Positions 8,590-15,992 of a stretch of DNA of 64,000 nucleotides are shown one piece after another. The position numbers and the translations under genes were made by a program. Within the stretch, counting starts at the first letter, position 1. Each line of letters starts with the position of its first letter. Location: the NCBI GenBank assembly GCA_944326305.1, contig CALVDL010000001.1:186001-250000 (forward strand), given 5' to 3'. This stretch comes from an uncultured Bacteroidales bacterium. Lineage in GTDB: Bacteria > Bacteroidota > Bacteroidia > Bacteroidales > UBA932. The notes under the pieces are model-generated. The model saw only the letters and a list, made by a program, of their open reading frames with translations. It did not search any database and had not been told where the DNA came from.

Positions 8590-10017
8590 ATGAAAATTAT
8601 TGCCAGAATTTTAACATGCCTGGCCGCAGGTGCGGTCATACTGTCATCCTGCCAGAGCCAGGCCACAGACGGAGGCCCGATCAAGACCGATGTCCCTGAA
8701 AGGCCTGCAGGACAGGAGGACATGCTCGGGTTCGCGGCCCCTGCGCTTGAGACTGTACGTATCGGCTTCATCGGTCTGGGGATGAGGGGGCCGGGTGCCG
8801 TGGAACGGATGTCCCAGATTGACGGCACCGACATTGTGGCCCTGTGCGATGTTGAGACGGAAAATGTAGAGAAATGCCAGAGGATACTGCAGCGGCTGGG
8901 CCGCCATGAGGCTGCAGCCTACAGCGGAGACGAGGAAGTATGGAAACAGCTCTGCGAGAGGGATGACATAGACCTTGTCTATATCGCCACCAACTGGCAG
9001 ACACATGTGATGATGGCGAAATATGCCATGGAGCACGGCAAGCATGTCGCCATAGAGGTGCCGGCTGCCATGAACCTGGAGCAGATCTGGGAGCTGGTCA
9101 ACACTTCGGAACGCACCCGCAGGCACTGCATGCAGCTCGAGAACTGCGTATATGATTTCTTCGAGCTCACTACGCTCAATATGGCCCAGCACGGGCTCTT
9201 CGGGGAGATACTGCACGGCGAAGGCGCCTATATCCACAACCTTGACGAGTTCTGGGATGAATACTGGCACGACTGGCGTCTGCTCTACAACCGTGACCAC
9301 CGCGGGGATGTATATCCTACGCACGGCCTCGGCCCTGTATGCCAGGCGATGGACATTCACAGGGGAGACAAGATGAATGTGCTCGTGTCCATGGACACAA
9401 AGGCGGTGAACGGCAAGGAGTATTATGAGACCCACAGGGGAGAGGCCGCCCCTGATTTCCAGAACGGGGACCATACCATGACCATGATCCGTACCGAGAA
9501 GGGCAAGACCATCATGATCCAGCATGACGTGGTGAACCCGCGCCCTTATAACAGGCTTTACCAGCTTACCGGTACCAAGGGTTTTGCAAACAAGTATCCT
9601 GTAGAGGGTTACATGGTGGACAAGTCCAAGGTGGGAGACCTGTATACAGGTGAAGAGGGACGGAAGTCAGGCATGGTGGACATCGAGAACCTTTCAGCCC
9701 ACAGTTTCGTCCCGGAGGATGTGAAGGCTGCCCTGATGGAGAAATACAAGCATCCTATCCAGAAGGAGCTCGAGAACACCGCAAAGAAAGTCGGCGGGCA
9801 CGGCGGGATGGACTATATCATGGACTACAGGCTCATCTACTGCCTTCGCAACGGACTTCCTCTCGATATGGATGTATATGACCTGGCCGAGTGGTGCTGC
9901 CTTACTGAACTGACCGCCATTTCAATAGAGAACGGCAACGCCCCTGTCGAAGTACCTGACTTCACTCGCGGAGGATGGAACAAGATACAGGGCTACCGCC
10001 ATGCCTTTGCGGAATGA
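8590..10017 (+). CDS. GH109-like Gfo/Idh/MocA lipoprotein (NAD-dependent alpha-N-acetylgalactosaminidase family)
   Basis: 475 residues. A lipoprotein signal (MKIIARIL..., LSSC with Cys 21) is followed by a Rossmann domain with IGFIGLGMRGPG and CDVE. The strings IEVPAAMN, TSERTRRHCMQLENC and YPTHGLGPVCQAMDIHRGD are hallmarks of GH109, in which a tightly bound NAD+ oxidises C3 transiently so the glycoside is eliminated rather than directly hydrolysed; the known activity removes alpha-GalNAc. The ATG at 8590 is chosen over an in-frame TTG at 8581 because it begins the signal peptide. Unusual: it carries a Sec-lipoprotein signal, whereas many cofactor-binding relatives use Tat. It ends 5 bp from the convergent CYTH gene. 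Confidence 0.88.
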   Translation: MKIIARILTCLAAGAVILSSCQSQATDGGPIKTDVPERPAGQEDMLGFAAPALETVRIGFIGLGMRGPGAVERMSQIDGTDIVALCDVETENVEKCQRILQRLGRHEAAAYSGDEEVWKQLCERDDIDLVYIATNWQTHVMMAKYAMEHGKHVAIEVPAAMNLEQIWELVNTSERTRRHCMQLENCVYDFFELTTLNMAQHGLFGEILHGEGAYIHNLDEFWDEYWHDWRLLYNRDHRGDVYPTHGLGPVCQAMDIHRGDKMNVLVSMDTKAVNGKEYYETHRGEAAPDFQNGDHTMTMIRTEKGKTIMIQHDVVNPRPYNRLYQLTGTKGFANKYPVEGYMVDKSKVGDLYTGEEGRKSGMVDIENLSAHSFVPEDVKAALMEKYKHPIQKELENTAKKVGGHGGMDYIMDYRLIYCLRNGLPLDMDVYDLAEWCCLTELTAISIENGNAPVEVPDFTRGGWNKIQGYRHAFAE

Positions 10018-10022
10018 TGCTG

Positions 10023-10523
10023 TCATTCAGCCTGCTCCGGGGCGGAACAGCCCCATTCAGAGAAAGGATGCAGGGTCAGCATCGAGTTGTAATACCGGCG
10101 GTCGCCGGTGACCTCTTTACCGAGCCATCCGGGTCTCCCGAATGGCTCGGATTCGTTTTCAAGCTCTATCTCGGCCATCACAAGCCCTGCATTGTCCCCG
10201 TGGAACTCGTCCACTTCGAAGTCATGCCCCCCGAATGGCACTATGTATCTGGTCTTGTCGATTATTCCTTCACGGCACAGGGCCATGAGTCCTCTGGCCT
10301 CGTCTACGGGAATTTCCTTTTCCCATTCATAGCGGCTCAGCCCGCTGTCATTGCTGGCTCCTTTTATCGTCAGCCATGCCATGGAGTCTGAAATGCGCAC
10401 CCTGACGGTCCTGCCGGACTCCCGGCAGATATACCCCTGGGTCATCCTGCGGCTCTCTGTAGCCGCATTCTTGTATGTATTGTCCTTTACGAGGAATTTG
10501 CGTTCGGTTTCTGTGTGGTGCAT
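10023..10523 (-). CDS. CYTH-domain protein (triphosphate tunnel metalloenzyme family)
   Basis: 166 residues. The N-terminal ETERK (5-9) is the ExExK motif that, with further charged residues such as RVRIS, WLTIKG and YEWEKEIP, lines the tunnel of CYTH proteins. Characterised relatives hydrolyse inorganic tripolyphosphate or other triphosphates with Mg or Mn. The length matches small bacterial single-domain members. It lies downstream of gmk and nadD, 38 bp after the nadD stop, probably as the third gene of that operon. Substrate not determinable. Confidence 0.86.
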   Translation of the reverse strand: MHHTETERKFLVKDNTYKNAATESRRMTQGYICRESGRTVRVRISDSMAWLTIKGASNDSGLSRYEWEKEIPVDEARGLMALCREGIIDKTRYIVPFGGHDFEVDEFHGDNAGLVMAEIELENESEPFGRPGWLGKEVTGDRRYYNSMLTLHPFSEWGCSAPEQAE

Positions 10524-10561
10524 TTGTCCGGTCCGTGTCGTGTCCCTGGTTACGGGACGGG

Positions 10562-11137
10562 TTACATGAGGTATTTTTCTATGTCCTTGTCCCGCCCTTC
10601 GGCTATTGCATTCCGGATTTCGGACGAGGATATTTCCACGAGGGGGGCGTCTATAGTCTCGATCCTGAAGGGACTTGCCCCGGCAGGCTTTTCAGACAGG
10701 AGCCGTGCCCTGATTCCCTCCATGTCGAACCCTTTCCTCGGGTATGCGGCCACCCCGTATTCGGACAGGATCCGTACGGAGTCCCTCCACCGTCCGATCG
10801 AGGCAAGGTTGTCCGCCCCGATGATTAGGGTGAAACTGTTGCCCTGCTCCCTTGCGGCCAGTGCGTCAAGGGTCCGTATCGTGTACTGCGGGGCCGGCAT
10901 GTTGAGCTCAATGTCATCAACTTTCACTTTCAGGCCCGGATGCCTGGCTACGGCTTTGACAGCGGCCTCGTACCGGTCTTTCCCGCTCTGGCGCAGGCCT
11001 TCCTCCTTGAACGGGTTCTGCGGCGACACTATCAGGTATACCTGGTCGAAGTCCATCTTTCCGGTCAGGTGTTCCATGATGGCAAGGTGTCCGATGTGGA
11101 GCGGGTTGAAGGAACCCGGATATACGGCTATCTTCAT
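10562..11137 (-). CDS. nadD: nicotinate-nucleotide adenylyltransferase
   Basis: 191 residues, usual size. It adenylates nicotinate mononucleotide to deamido-NAD, the penultimate step of NAD synthesis, in the cytoplasm. The nucleotidyltransferase motif GSFNPLHIGHL is at residues 8-18, with paired histidines 15 and 18, and the C-terminal ISSSEIR motif binds the phosphates. Its ATG overlaps the gmk TGA in an ATGA junction, indicating translational coupling. Confidence 0.95.
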   Translation of the reverse strand: MKIAVYPGSFNPLHIGHLAIMEHLTGKMDFDQVYLIVSPQNPFKEEGLRQSGKDRYEAAVKAVARHPGLKVKVDDIELNMPAPQYTIRTLDALAAREQGNSFTLIIGADNLASIGRWRDSVRILSEYGVAAYPRKGFDMEGIRARLLSEKPAGASPFRIETIDAPLVEISSSEIRNAIAEGRDKDIEKYLM

Positions 11138-11700
11138 CGTATGAATCTGCCTACGGCCTCCTCGGCTTCCCTGAATGCCGTTTCGAGGTCGTCATTGACG
11201 AGCACATAGTCGAATTTCCCTTCGGCGAACTCCATTTCCGAAGCCGCCTTGGCCACCCTTTTCTCTATTGCTTCAGGGGAGTCTGTCCCGCGTCCGGACA
11301 GCCTCTGCCGGAGCACTTCCACGGACGGGGCCTTGATCAGTACCGAGAATGCGTTGTCCCCGAAAATCCTTTTCACATTGACCCCTCCCTTGACATCGAT
11401 GTCGAACACTATCACATGCCCTTTGGCCCATATCCTTTCTACTTCGGACTTGAGCGTCCCGTAGAAGGAGCCGGGATAAACTTCCTCGTGTTCGACGAAC
11501 CTGCCTTCCGCAACCATCTGCCTGAACTGGTCCGCAGTGAAGAAATAGTATTCTTTCCCGTCCTGCTCATTTCCGCGCGGGGCGCGGGACGTTGCGGAGA
11601 TGGAGAACTCAAGTTCCGGGAATTTCTCCAGAAGATGGTTCACTATTGTGCTTTTGCCTGCCCCTGACGGAGCGGAGAAAATGATGACCTTCCCGTTCAT
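11134..11700 (-). CDS. gmk: guanylate kinase
   Basis: 188 residues. It phosphorylates GMP to GDP with ATP. The P-loop SAPSGAGKST is at about residues 9-18, followed by FSISATSRAPRGNEQDGKEYYF, which contains the GMP-binding arginines and tyrosine, and by FDIDVKGG. It is the first gene of gmk-nadD-CYTH on the minus strand. A perfect TAnnTTTG box lies 29 bp upstream, back to back with the fba promoter. Confidence 0.96.
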   Translation of the reverse strand: MNGKVIIFSAPSGAGKSTIVNHLLEKFPELEFSISATSRAPRGNEQDGKEYYFFTADQFRQMVAEGRFVEHEEVYPGSFYGTLKSEVERIWAKGHVIVFDIDVKGGVNVKRIFGDNAFSVLIKAPSVEVLRQRLSGRGTDSPEAIEKRVAKAASEMEFAEGKFDYVLVNDDLETAFREAEEAVGRFIR

Positions 11701-11728
11701 ATAATTTTACCTGAATTTTAAATTTTCG

Positions 11729-11736
11729 CAAAAATA
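11729..11736 (-). promoter_or_regulatory. -7 box of the gmk operon
   Basis: The minus strand reads TATTTTTG, a perfect TAnnTTTG. Together with the fba box it forms an inverted repeat separated by two bases, so the two promoters are mirror images and probably cannot be occupied at once. No convincing -33 box. Confidence 0.55.
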
Positions 11737-11738
11737 AC

Positions 11739-11746
11739 TATTTTTG
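11739..11746 (+). promoter_or_regulatory. -7 box of fba
   Basis: The plus strand reads TATTTTTG, a perfect TAnnTTTG, 104 bp before the fba ATG. That implies a leader of roughly 95-100 nt. It is the mirror image of the gmk box at 11729-11736. Confidence 0.5.
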
Positions 11747-11850
11747 TGCAACTTTTTCAGAAACCGCTCTGCTGGCAGAGTTATTGCAGGCGAAAGCGCG
11801 GTTTTTTGAATGCATTTGACAGATAAGGAAAACTTTAATCATATTATACT

Positions 11851-12852
11851 ATGGTATCTTATAAAACACTTGGCCTTGTAAACACCAGAGAGATGTTTGC
11901 TAAGGCTATCAACGGCGGATATGCTATCCCGGCTTTCAACTTCAACAATATGGAGCAGCTCCAGGCCATCATCCAGGCTGCCGCAGAGACAAAGTCTCCG
12001 GTGATCCTCCAGGTTTCAAAGGGGGCACGCCAGTATGCAAACCAGACCCTTCTCCGTTATATGGCGGAAGGCGCTGTAGAGTATGCCAAGGAGCTTGGCT
12101 GGGCCAACCCTCAGATTGTCCTCCACCTCGACCACGGCGATTCTTTCGAGCTCTGCAAGAGCTGTGTTGACATGGGCTTCTCTTCAGTGATGATCGACGG
12201 TTCCCACCTCCCTTACGACGAGAATGTAGCCCTTACGAAGAAGGTCGTAGAGTATGCCCACCAGTACGATGTGACTGTAGAGGGTGAGCTCGGTGTCCTT
12301 GCCGGAGTAGAGGATGAGGTACAGGCAGAGCACCATACATACACAAGGCCGGAGGAGGTCGTTGACTTCACAAGCAAGACCGGATGCGACTCTCTCGCCA
12401 TCTCCATCGGAACTTCACACGGTGCATACAAGTTCAAGCCTGAGCAGTGTACACTCGACCCTAAGACAGGCCGTCTGGTACCTCCGCCACTTGCATTCGA
12501 CGTGCTTGACGGCGTGATGAAGGAGCTTCCAGGGTTCCCTATCGTCCTCCACGGATCATCTTCAGTTCCTCAGGAGTATGTGGACATGATCAACCAGTAC
12601 GGCGGAAAGCTCGATGCAGCCATCGGTATTCCTGAAGAGGAGCTCCGCAAGGCAGCCAAGTCAGCTGTTTGCAAGATCAACATCGACTCAGATTCACGTC
12701 TTGCCATGACAGCCGCCATCCGCAAGGTATTCGCAGAGAAGCCGGCAGAGTTCGACCCTCGTAAATACCTCGGACCTGCACGTGAGGAGATGAAGAAGCT
12801 CTACACCCACAAGATCATCAACGTTCTCGGTTCAGACGGAAAGGCTGAATAA
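11851..12852 (+). CDS. fba: class II fructose-1,6-bisphosphate aldolase
   Basis: 333 residues. Zinc-dependent cleavage of fructose 1,6-bisphosphate to dihydroxyacetone phosphate and glyceraldehyde 3-phosphate, in glycolysis and gluconeogenesis. Visible motifs: HLDHGDS at about 92-98 (metal-binding histidine and catalytic aspartate), SIGTSHGAYK, and VLHGSSSVP with a further metal histidine. Length and N-terminus match the roughly 334-residue Bacteroidota form. Codons are biased toward a small set, as expected for a highly expressed gene. It is monocistronic: own promoter, strong terminator 28 bp after the stop. Confidence 0.95.
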   Translation: MVSYKTLGLVNTREMFAKAINGGYAIPAFNFNNMEQLQAIIQAAAETKSPVILQVSKGARQYANQTLLRYMAEGAVEYAKELGWANPQIVLHLDHGDSFELCKSCVDMGFSSVMIDGSHLPYDENVALTKKVVEYAHQYDVTVEGELGVLAGVEDEVQAEHHTYTRPEEVVDFTSKTGCDSLAISIGTSHGAYKFKPEQCTLDPKTGRLVPPPLAFDVLDGVMKELPGFPIVLHGSSSVPQEYVDMINQYGGKLDAAIGIPEEELRKAAKSAVCKINIDSDSRLAMTAAIRKVFAEKPAEFDPRKYLGPAREEMKKLYTHKIINVLGSDGKAE

Positions 12853-12880
12853 GCTCACTGACCGGAATAATTCTATAAAA

Positions 12881-12922
12881 GATGTCCCCAGGCCGTTAAG
12901 GCGAGGGGACATCTTATTTTTA
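12881..12922 (+). terminator. rho-independent terminator of fba
   Basis: GATGTCCCC (12881-12889) pairs with GGGGACATC (12905-12913) around a loop that can form an inner GCC/GGC stem, followed by TTATTTTTAA. Confidence 0.85.
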
Positions 12923-12940
12923 ACGTCAGTTCGACGAATT
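12920..12940 (+). repeat. TTAACGTCAGTTCGACGAAT element, copy 1
   Basis: Reads TTAACGTCAGTTCGACGAAT; other copies are at 35617-35644, 42953-42980 and a diverged one at 36071-36098. The first 11 bases recur inverted at 12960-12970 (ACTGACGTTAA). Next comes a second perfect hairpin, AGGATTTCT/AGAAATCCT (12970-12990). It lies in the gap between the convergent fba and tatC genes. Confidence 0.75.
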
Positions 12941-12990
12941 TATGTTTGGAATCCGTCACACTGACGTTAAGGATTTCTTCCAGAAATCCT

Positions 12991-13130
12991 GTCTATACAC
13001 CCCCAGTCACCTGCGGTGACGGCCCCGGTGGGGCATGCGGCTCCGCTTCGCTCCGCCGGCACCTGCACTGCTTCGGTTCCCATGCAGGAAACCTCGCTGA
13101 CGCTCCGGTGCGGCCCTGTCGGGCCTTCCC
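12991..13130 (+). repeat. 140-bp GC-rich interspersed repeat, copy 1
   Basis: Nearly identical to 35804-35941, with few substitutions and short indels by eye. It contains self-complementary parts such as GGCCCTGTCGGGCC. The conserved bases extend across all frames and no coding role is evident. It fills most of the 310-bp gap between fba and tatC and is preceded by the TTAACGTCAG element, as is copy 2. Confidence 0.8.
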
Positions 13131-13162
13131 ATCTATGACGGACAGGCAGGATAAGATCTTGA

Positions 13163-14002
13163 TTATTCCTCTTCTGCCGGTTTGTTTCGGGCGAGCCGGA
13201 TGCCGAGTTCATACAGCAGGTACAGCGGAATGAAAACGACCATCAGGGTGAACGGGTCACCTGATGGGGTGATTATGGCCGACAGCACAAGCAGCACGAC
13301 CACGGCATGCCTCCTGTATTTTTTCAGGAATTCCCTGTCCACTATGCCGAGACGGGACAGGACCCATGACAGAAGCGGCAGCTCGAACACTATTCCCATG
13401 ACGAAGATCATCATCAGGAAGTTGCCCATGTATGAGTTGAGGTTTATCTGGTTGGTGATGCTTTCGCTGATCTGGTACTCCGTGAGGAACCTGAATGTGA
13501 AAGGGAATACAAGGCAGTACCCTACAGCACATCCCAGAAAGAACATGAATGTTCCGAAGCCGAAGGCGAAACCTATGCTTTTCTTCTCGTTCTTGAAAAG
13601 GGCCGGCCTTATGAATTTCCAGATTTCAAATATCAGATACGGGAAAATAAGTACAAGCGAGAACCAGAATGAGGTGGTGATGTGGGTCATGAACTGTGAC
13701 GCCACATTGATGTTTATTATGTCTACATGGAATGACTTGTCTGCAAAATTGAAGAACGGTAGCCCGGACAGCCACTTGTAAAGGAAGAAATCCGATGTGG
13801 TAGGCCCCAGGACGAAATCATCGAATATGTACGGCATGGCCATGAAACACCCTACTACGCATACCAGAAGCACTATCACCACTCTCATGAGAGCCCATCT
13901 TAGCACTTCGAGATGCCCCCAGAATGTCATACCTGCATCACCATCATTCTTTTCTTCCGCAGCAGGGACATCTTTTTCTATTTCTTCGTTCGTCTGTGTC
14001 AT
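13163..14002 (-). CDS. tatC: Tat translocase subunit TatC
   Basis: 279-residue inner-membrane protein, the receptor for twin-arginine signal peptides. After a charged N-terminal extension (about 25 residues) comes MTFWGHLEVLRW, the classic TatC start with the conserved glutamate. Six hydrophobic segments follow, plus FPYLIFEIWKFIRPALF before the second half and a late SAIITPSGDP loop. The ATG at 14002 is chosen over an in-frame GTG at 14008. A perfect TAnnTTTG box 21 bp upstream gives it its own promoter, downstream of the terminator of the sugar operon. tatA lies 3.5 kb away beside a Tat substrate. Confidence 0.94.
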   Translation of the reverse strand: MTQTNEEIEKDVPAAEEKNDGDAGMTFWGHLEVLRWALMRVVIVLLVCVVGCFMAMPYIFDDFVLGPTTSDFFLYKWLSGLPFFNFADKSFHVDIININVASQFMTHITTSFWFSLVLIFPYLIFEIWKFIRPALFKNEKKSIGFAFGFGTFMFFLGCAVGYCLVFPFTFRFLTEYQISESITNQINLNSYMGNFLMMIFVMGIVFELPLLSWVLSRLGIVDREFLKKYRRHAVVVLLVLSAIITPSGDPFTLMVVFIPLYLLYELGIRLARNKPAEEE

Positions 14003-14023
14003 TTCCACTGAAGATTAAGCGCG

Positions 14024-14031
14024 CAAAGATA
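14024..14031 (-). promoter_or_regulatory. -7 box of tatC
   Basis: The minus strand reads TATCTTTG (perfect TAnnTTTG), 21 bp before the ATG. A TTTG at 14054-14057 lies 22 bp further upstream, slightly long for a -33 element. Confidence 0.5.
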
Positions 14032-14052
14032 ACAAAAATCATGGAAAGAAAC

Positions 14053-14091
14053 GCAAAAAACGGCTGTCCGGAATGTGTCCGTGACAGCCGT
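14053..14091 (-). terminator. terminator after the TIM-barrel lipoprotein gene
   Basis: ACGGCTGTC (14060-14068) pairs with GACAGCCGT (14083-14091); on the minus strand the stem is followed by a run of Ts. It closes the sugar operon before tatC. Confidence 0.8.
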
Positions 14092-14114
14092 CGTGTTTCC
14101 CTGCTTCTAAGACG

Positions 14115-15026
14115 TTATTCGGCTGTGCCGTATGATGCAGGTACGAACGGAGCTGCTTCAAGATAGTCGATGCTTTCCTTTATGCTCCGTGCCACATCGT
14201 CATAGCTGTATCTTTCGACTTCGACTACGATATTCTCGACCCCGGCGGTCGCAGCATTCCTGAAGATCGCGTCGAATCCTACCATTCCGCTTTGTCCGAT
14301 CTCCCTTTCATCCTTGATATGCAGGACTTTGAAGCGGCCAGGGTATTTCTTGAAATAGTCTACAGGACTGGCGTCCCCGATGACTGCCCAGTAAACGTCC
14401 ATCTCGAAGAATACGTATTGAGGGTCGGTGTGCTGAAGCATGTAGTCGTACATCACTTCCTTGCCTTCCACTTTCTGGAATTCATGGGCGTGGTTGTGGT
14501 ATCCGAACTTTATGCCGTTCTCCGCACATTTCTTTCCTACCTGGTTGAAATAGTCGCAGTATGCCTGGAGTTCTTTGACGGTAGACGGCACTCCCAGATA
14601 CGGCATTACAAGATATTTCATTCCGGCGGCCTTATGTGCGGCTATGCACTGGTCCCACCATTTGAGAGACTCGGAGAAATCGCCGCTCTTGATTTCATTT
14701 TCAGAGAGATATTTGTTGCAGTGCGAAGAAAGCACCTCCAGTCCTGCAGCCTCTACATCTGCCTTGAACTGTGCCGGATCCGCCCCGTAGAGCTTGCCGT
14801 CAGCATAGCTTGCAGCCTCCACTGCTGTATATCCCATTTTTGCAAGTGTGTCCAGGAGAGGCTTGTAGTCGCTGGAATTGTTTCCGAAAGCCCCGATGAG
14901 ACTCCTTACAGAGTAGAGCTGCACGGCGATATCCTTTTTGGCTGTTTTGCCGTCCTGTGGTCCTGTCTGGCATGAGCATAATACTGCAAGTGCTGCCAGC
15001 GCTGAAATAAAGATTCCTTTTTTCAT
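14115..15026 (-). CDS. sugar phosphate isomerase/epimerase-family TIM-barrel lipoprotein
   Basis: 303 residues. A lipoprotein signal (MKKGIFISAL..., LCSC with probable Cys 19) precedes a xylose-isomerase-like TIM barrel: IAVQLYSVR at strand 1, LSSHCNKY, KFGYHNHAHEF (metal-binding histidines), FFEMDVYW and LHIKDE are typical of the family. The envelope location makes a phosphorylated substrate unlikely. Relatives beside Gfo/Idh/MocA and DUF1080 genes act on keto-sugars or keto-glycosides. It is the last gene of a five-gene operon containing all three families, 66 bp after the DUF1080 stop, with a strong terminator behind it. Substrate not predictable; a role in 3-keto-glycoside processing is inference. 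Confidence 0.85.
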   Translation of the reverse strand: MKKGIFISALAALAVLCSCQTGPQDGKTAKKDIAVQLYSVRSLIGAFGNNSSDYKPLLDTLAKMGYTAVEAASYADGKLYGADPAQFKADVEAAGLEVLSSHCNKYLSENEIKSGDFSESLKWWDQCIAAHKAAGMKYLVMPYLGVPSTVKELQAYCDYFNQVGKKCAENGIKFGYHNHAHEFQKVEGKEVMYDYMLQHTDPQYVFFEMDVYWAVIGDASPVDYFKKYPGRFKVLHIKDEREIGQSGMVGFDAIFRNAATAGVENIVVEVERYSYDDVARSIKESIDYLEAAPFVPASYGTAE

Positions 15027-15049
15027 TTTACGGTCATGTTAAAAGTAAA

Positions 15050-15076
15050 GAAGGCCGGAATCGTTATCCGGCCTTC
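15050..15076 (-). terminator. intra-operon hairpin after the DUF1080 gene
   Basis: GAAGGCCGGA (15050-15059) pairs with TCCGGCCTTC (15067-15076). On the minus strand TTTACTTTT follows. It sits between two genes of one apparent operon and may reduce expression of the last gene. Confidence 0.65.
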
Positions 15077-15092
15077 CTGTAGATATGTATGT

Positions 15093-15962
15093 CTAGTCAA
15101 GAACTTTTACACGGATGTTGCGGAACCATACATCGTCTCCGTGATCCTGGAATCCGATGTATCCTTCATGGTTCTCACCGCCGCAGTTATTGAGGAGCTC
15201 GAAGGCGAGAGGCCATTTCTCCTGGCTGAACTTGCTGGCCTGGAGCATATCTGTCCACTGCTGTGTCCACAGATGGTACTCTACTACGTTGACATCGTTC
15301 TGGCCGTGTACTACAGTGCCCTTGTAGACCATGATCTTGCCTTTGTTCCATTCGCCGTAAGGTTTCTGGTTCTGTGGTTTGGCAGGGATCATGTCATAGA
15401 GGGAAGCTGACTGCCTGTTGCCGTCTACGCCGAGTTTCGCATCAGGATGGTTTGCATTGTCAAGAACCTGATACTCAGGGCTGGAAATGTAGATAGGCTC
15501 TACGATAGTGTTTCCGTCTTTCTCTGTTGTCACTTCCTGTGCGAGATAAAGCACGCCGGAGTTTCCTCCCTTGGATACTTTCCATTCGAATTCAAGTTCG
15601 AAATTCTTGAACTTGTGTGCGAAGATAAGGTCTCCGCCATCACCGGCCTGGGCTTCTCCGCCGCCTGAGCCGTTGAACTTGATGGCCCCGTTATCTACAA
15701 CCCACCTTGACGGCACGTTGTCCTTGCCGTATCCTCTCCAGCCTTTCATTGTCTTGCCGTCGAAGATCACATAGTAGCCGTCCTTGTCCATAGGGAATTC
15801 CGAAAGGTCTACCTGAGGCTTGTCCATGAGCTTGTACTCTGGAGCGGCTGATTTGGTCTCGGTAGTCGCATCTTTAGATGCCTTCTTGTTGTTCTGGTTG
15901 CCGCAGGATGCTGCCGAAACGATCAGCGCGAGACTGGCGGCAAATAGTAATACACGTTTCAT
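15093..15962 (-). CDS. DUF1080 (3-keto-disaccharide hydrolase family) lipoprotein
   Basis: 289 residues. The signal ends SAASC (Cys 20); a Lys/Thr/Ala-rich linker follows, then a single LamG-like jelly-roll domain of the DUF1080 family: DGYYVIFDGKTMKGWRGYG, WVVDNGAIKF, FELEFEWKVSKGGNSGVLYL and WFRNIRVKVLD are characteristic. Some members are described as hydrolases or lyases of 3-keto-glycosides made by Gfo/Idh/MocA dehydrogenases. It lies 30 bp after the Tat-exported dehydrogenase and before the TIM-barrel gene, in the same envelope compartment. The jelly-roll call is firm; the catalytic role is inferred from family and context. Confidence 0.88.
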   Translation of the reverse strand: MKRVLLFAASLALIVSAASCGNQNNKKASKDATTETKSAAPEYKLMDKPQVDLSEFPMDKDGYYVIFDGKTMKGWRGYGKDNVPSRWVVDNGAIKFNGSGGGEAQAGDGGDLIFAHKFKNFELEFEWKVSKGGNSGVLYLAQEVTTEKDGNTIVEPIYISSPEYQVLDNANHPDAKLGVDGNRQSASLYDMIPAKPQNQKPYGEWNKGKIMVYKGTVVHGQNDVNVVEYHLWTQQWTDMLQASKFSQEKWPLAFELLNNCGGENHEGYIGFQDHGDDVWFRNIRVKVLD

Positions 15963-15992
15963 GGTAAATGTAATTAAGTAGTTTTCAAATAA

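Noticed and set aside
8644-9525. Minus-strand open frame inside the GH109-like gene
   Set aside because: Shadow of a strongly supported plus-strand gene.
12946-13233. Short open frame across the 140-bp repeat
   Set aside because: The matching frame in copy 2 (35798-36064) diverges after short indels, so the protein sequence is not conserved while the DNA is.
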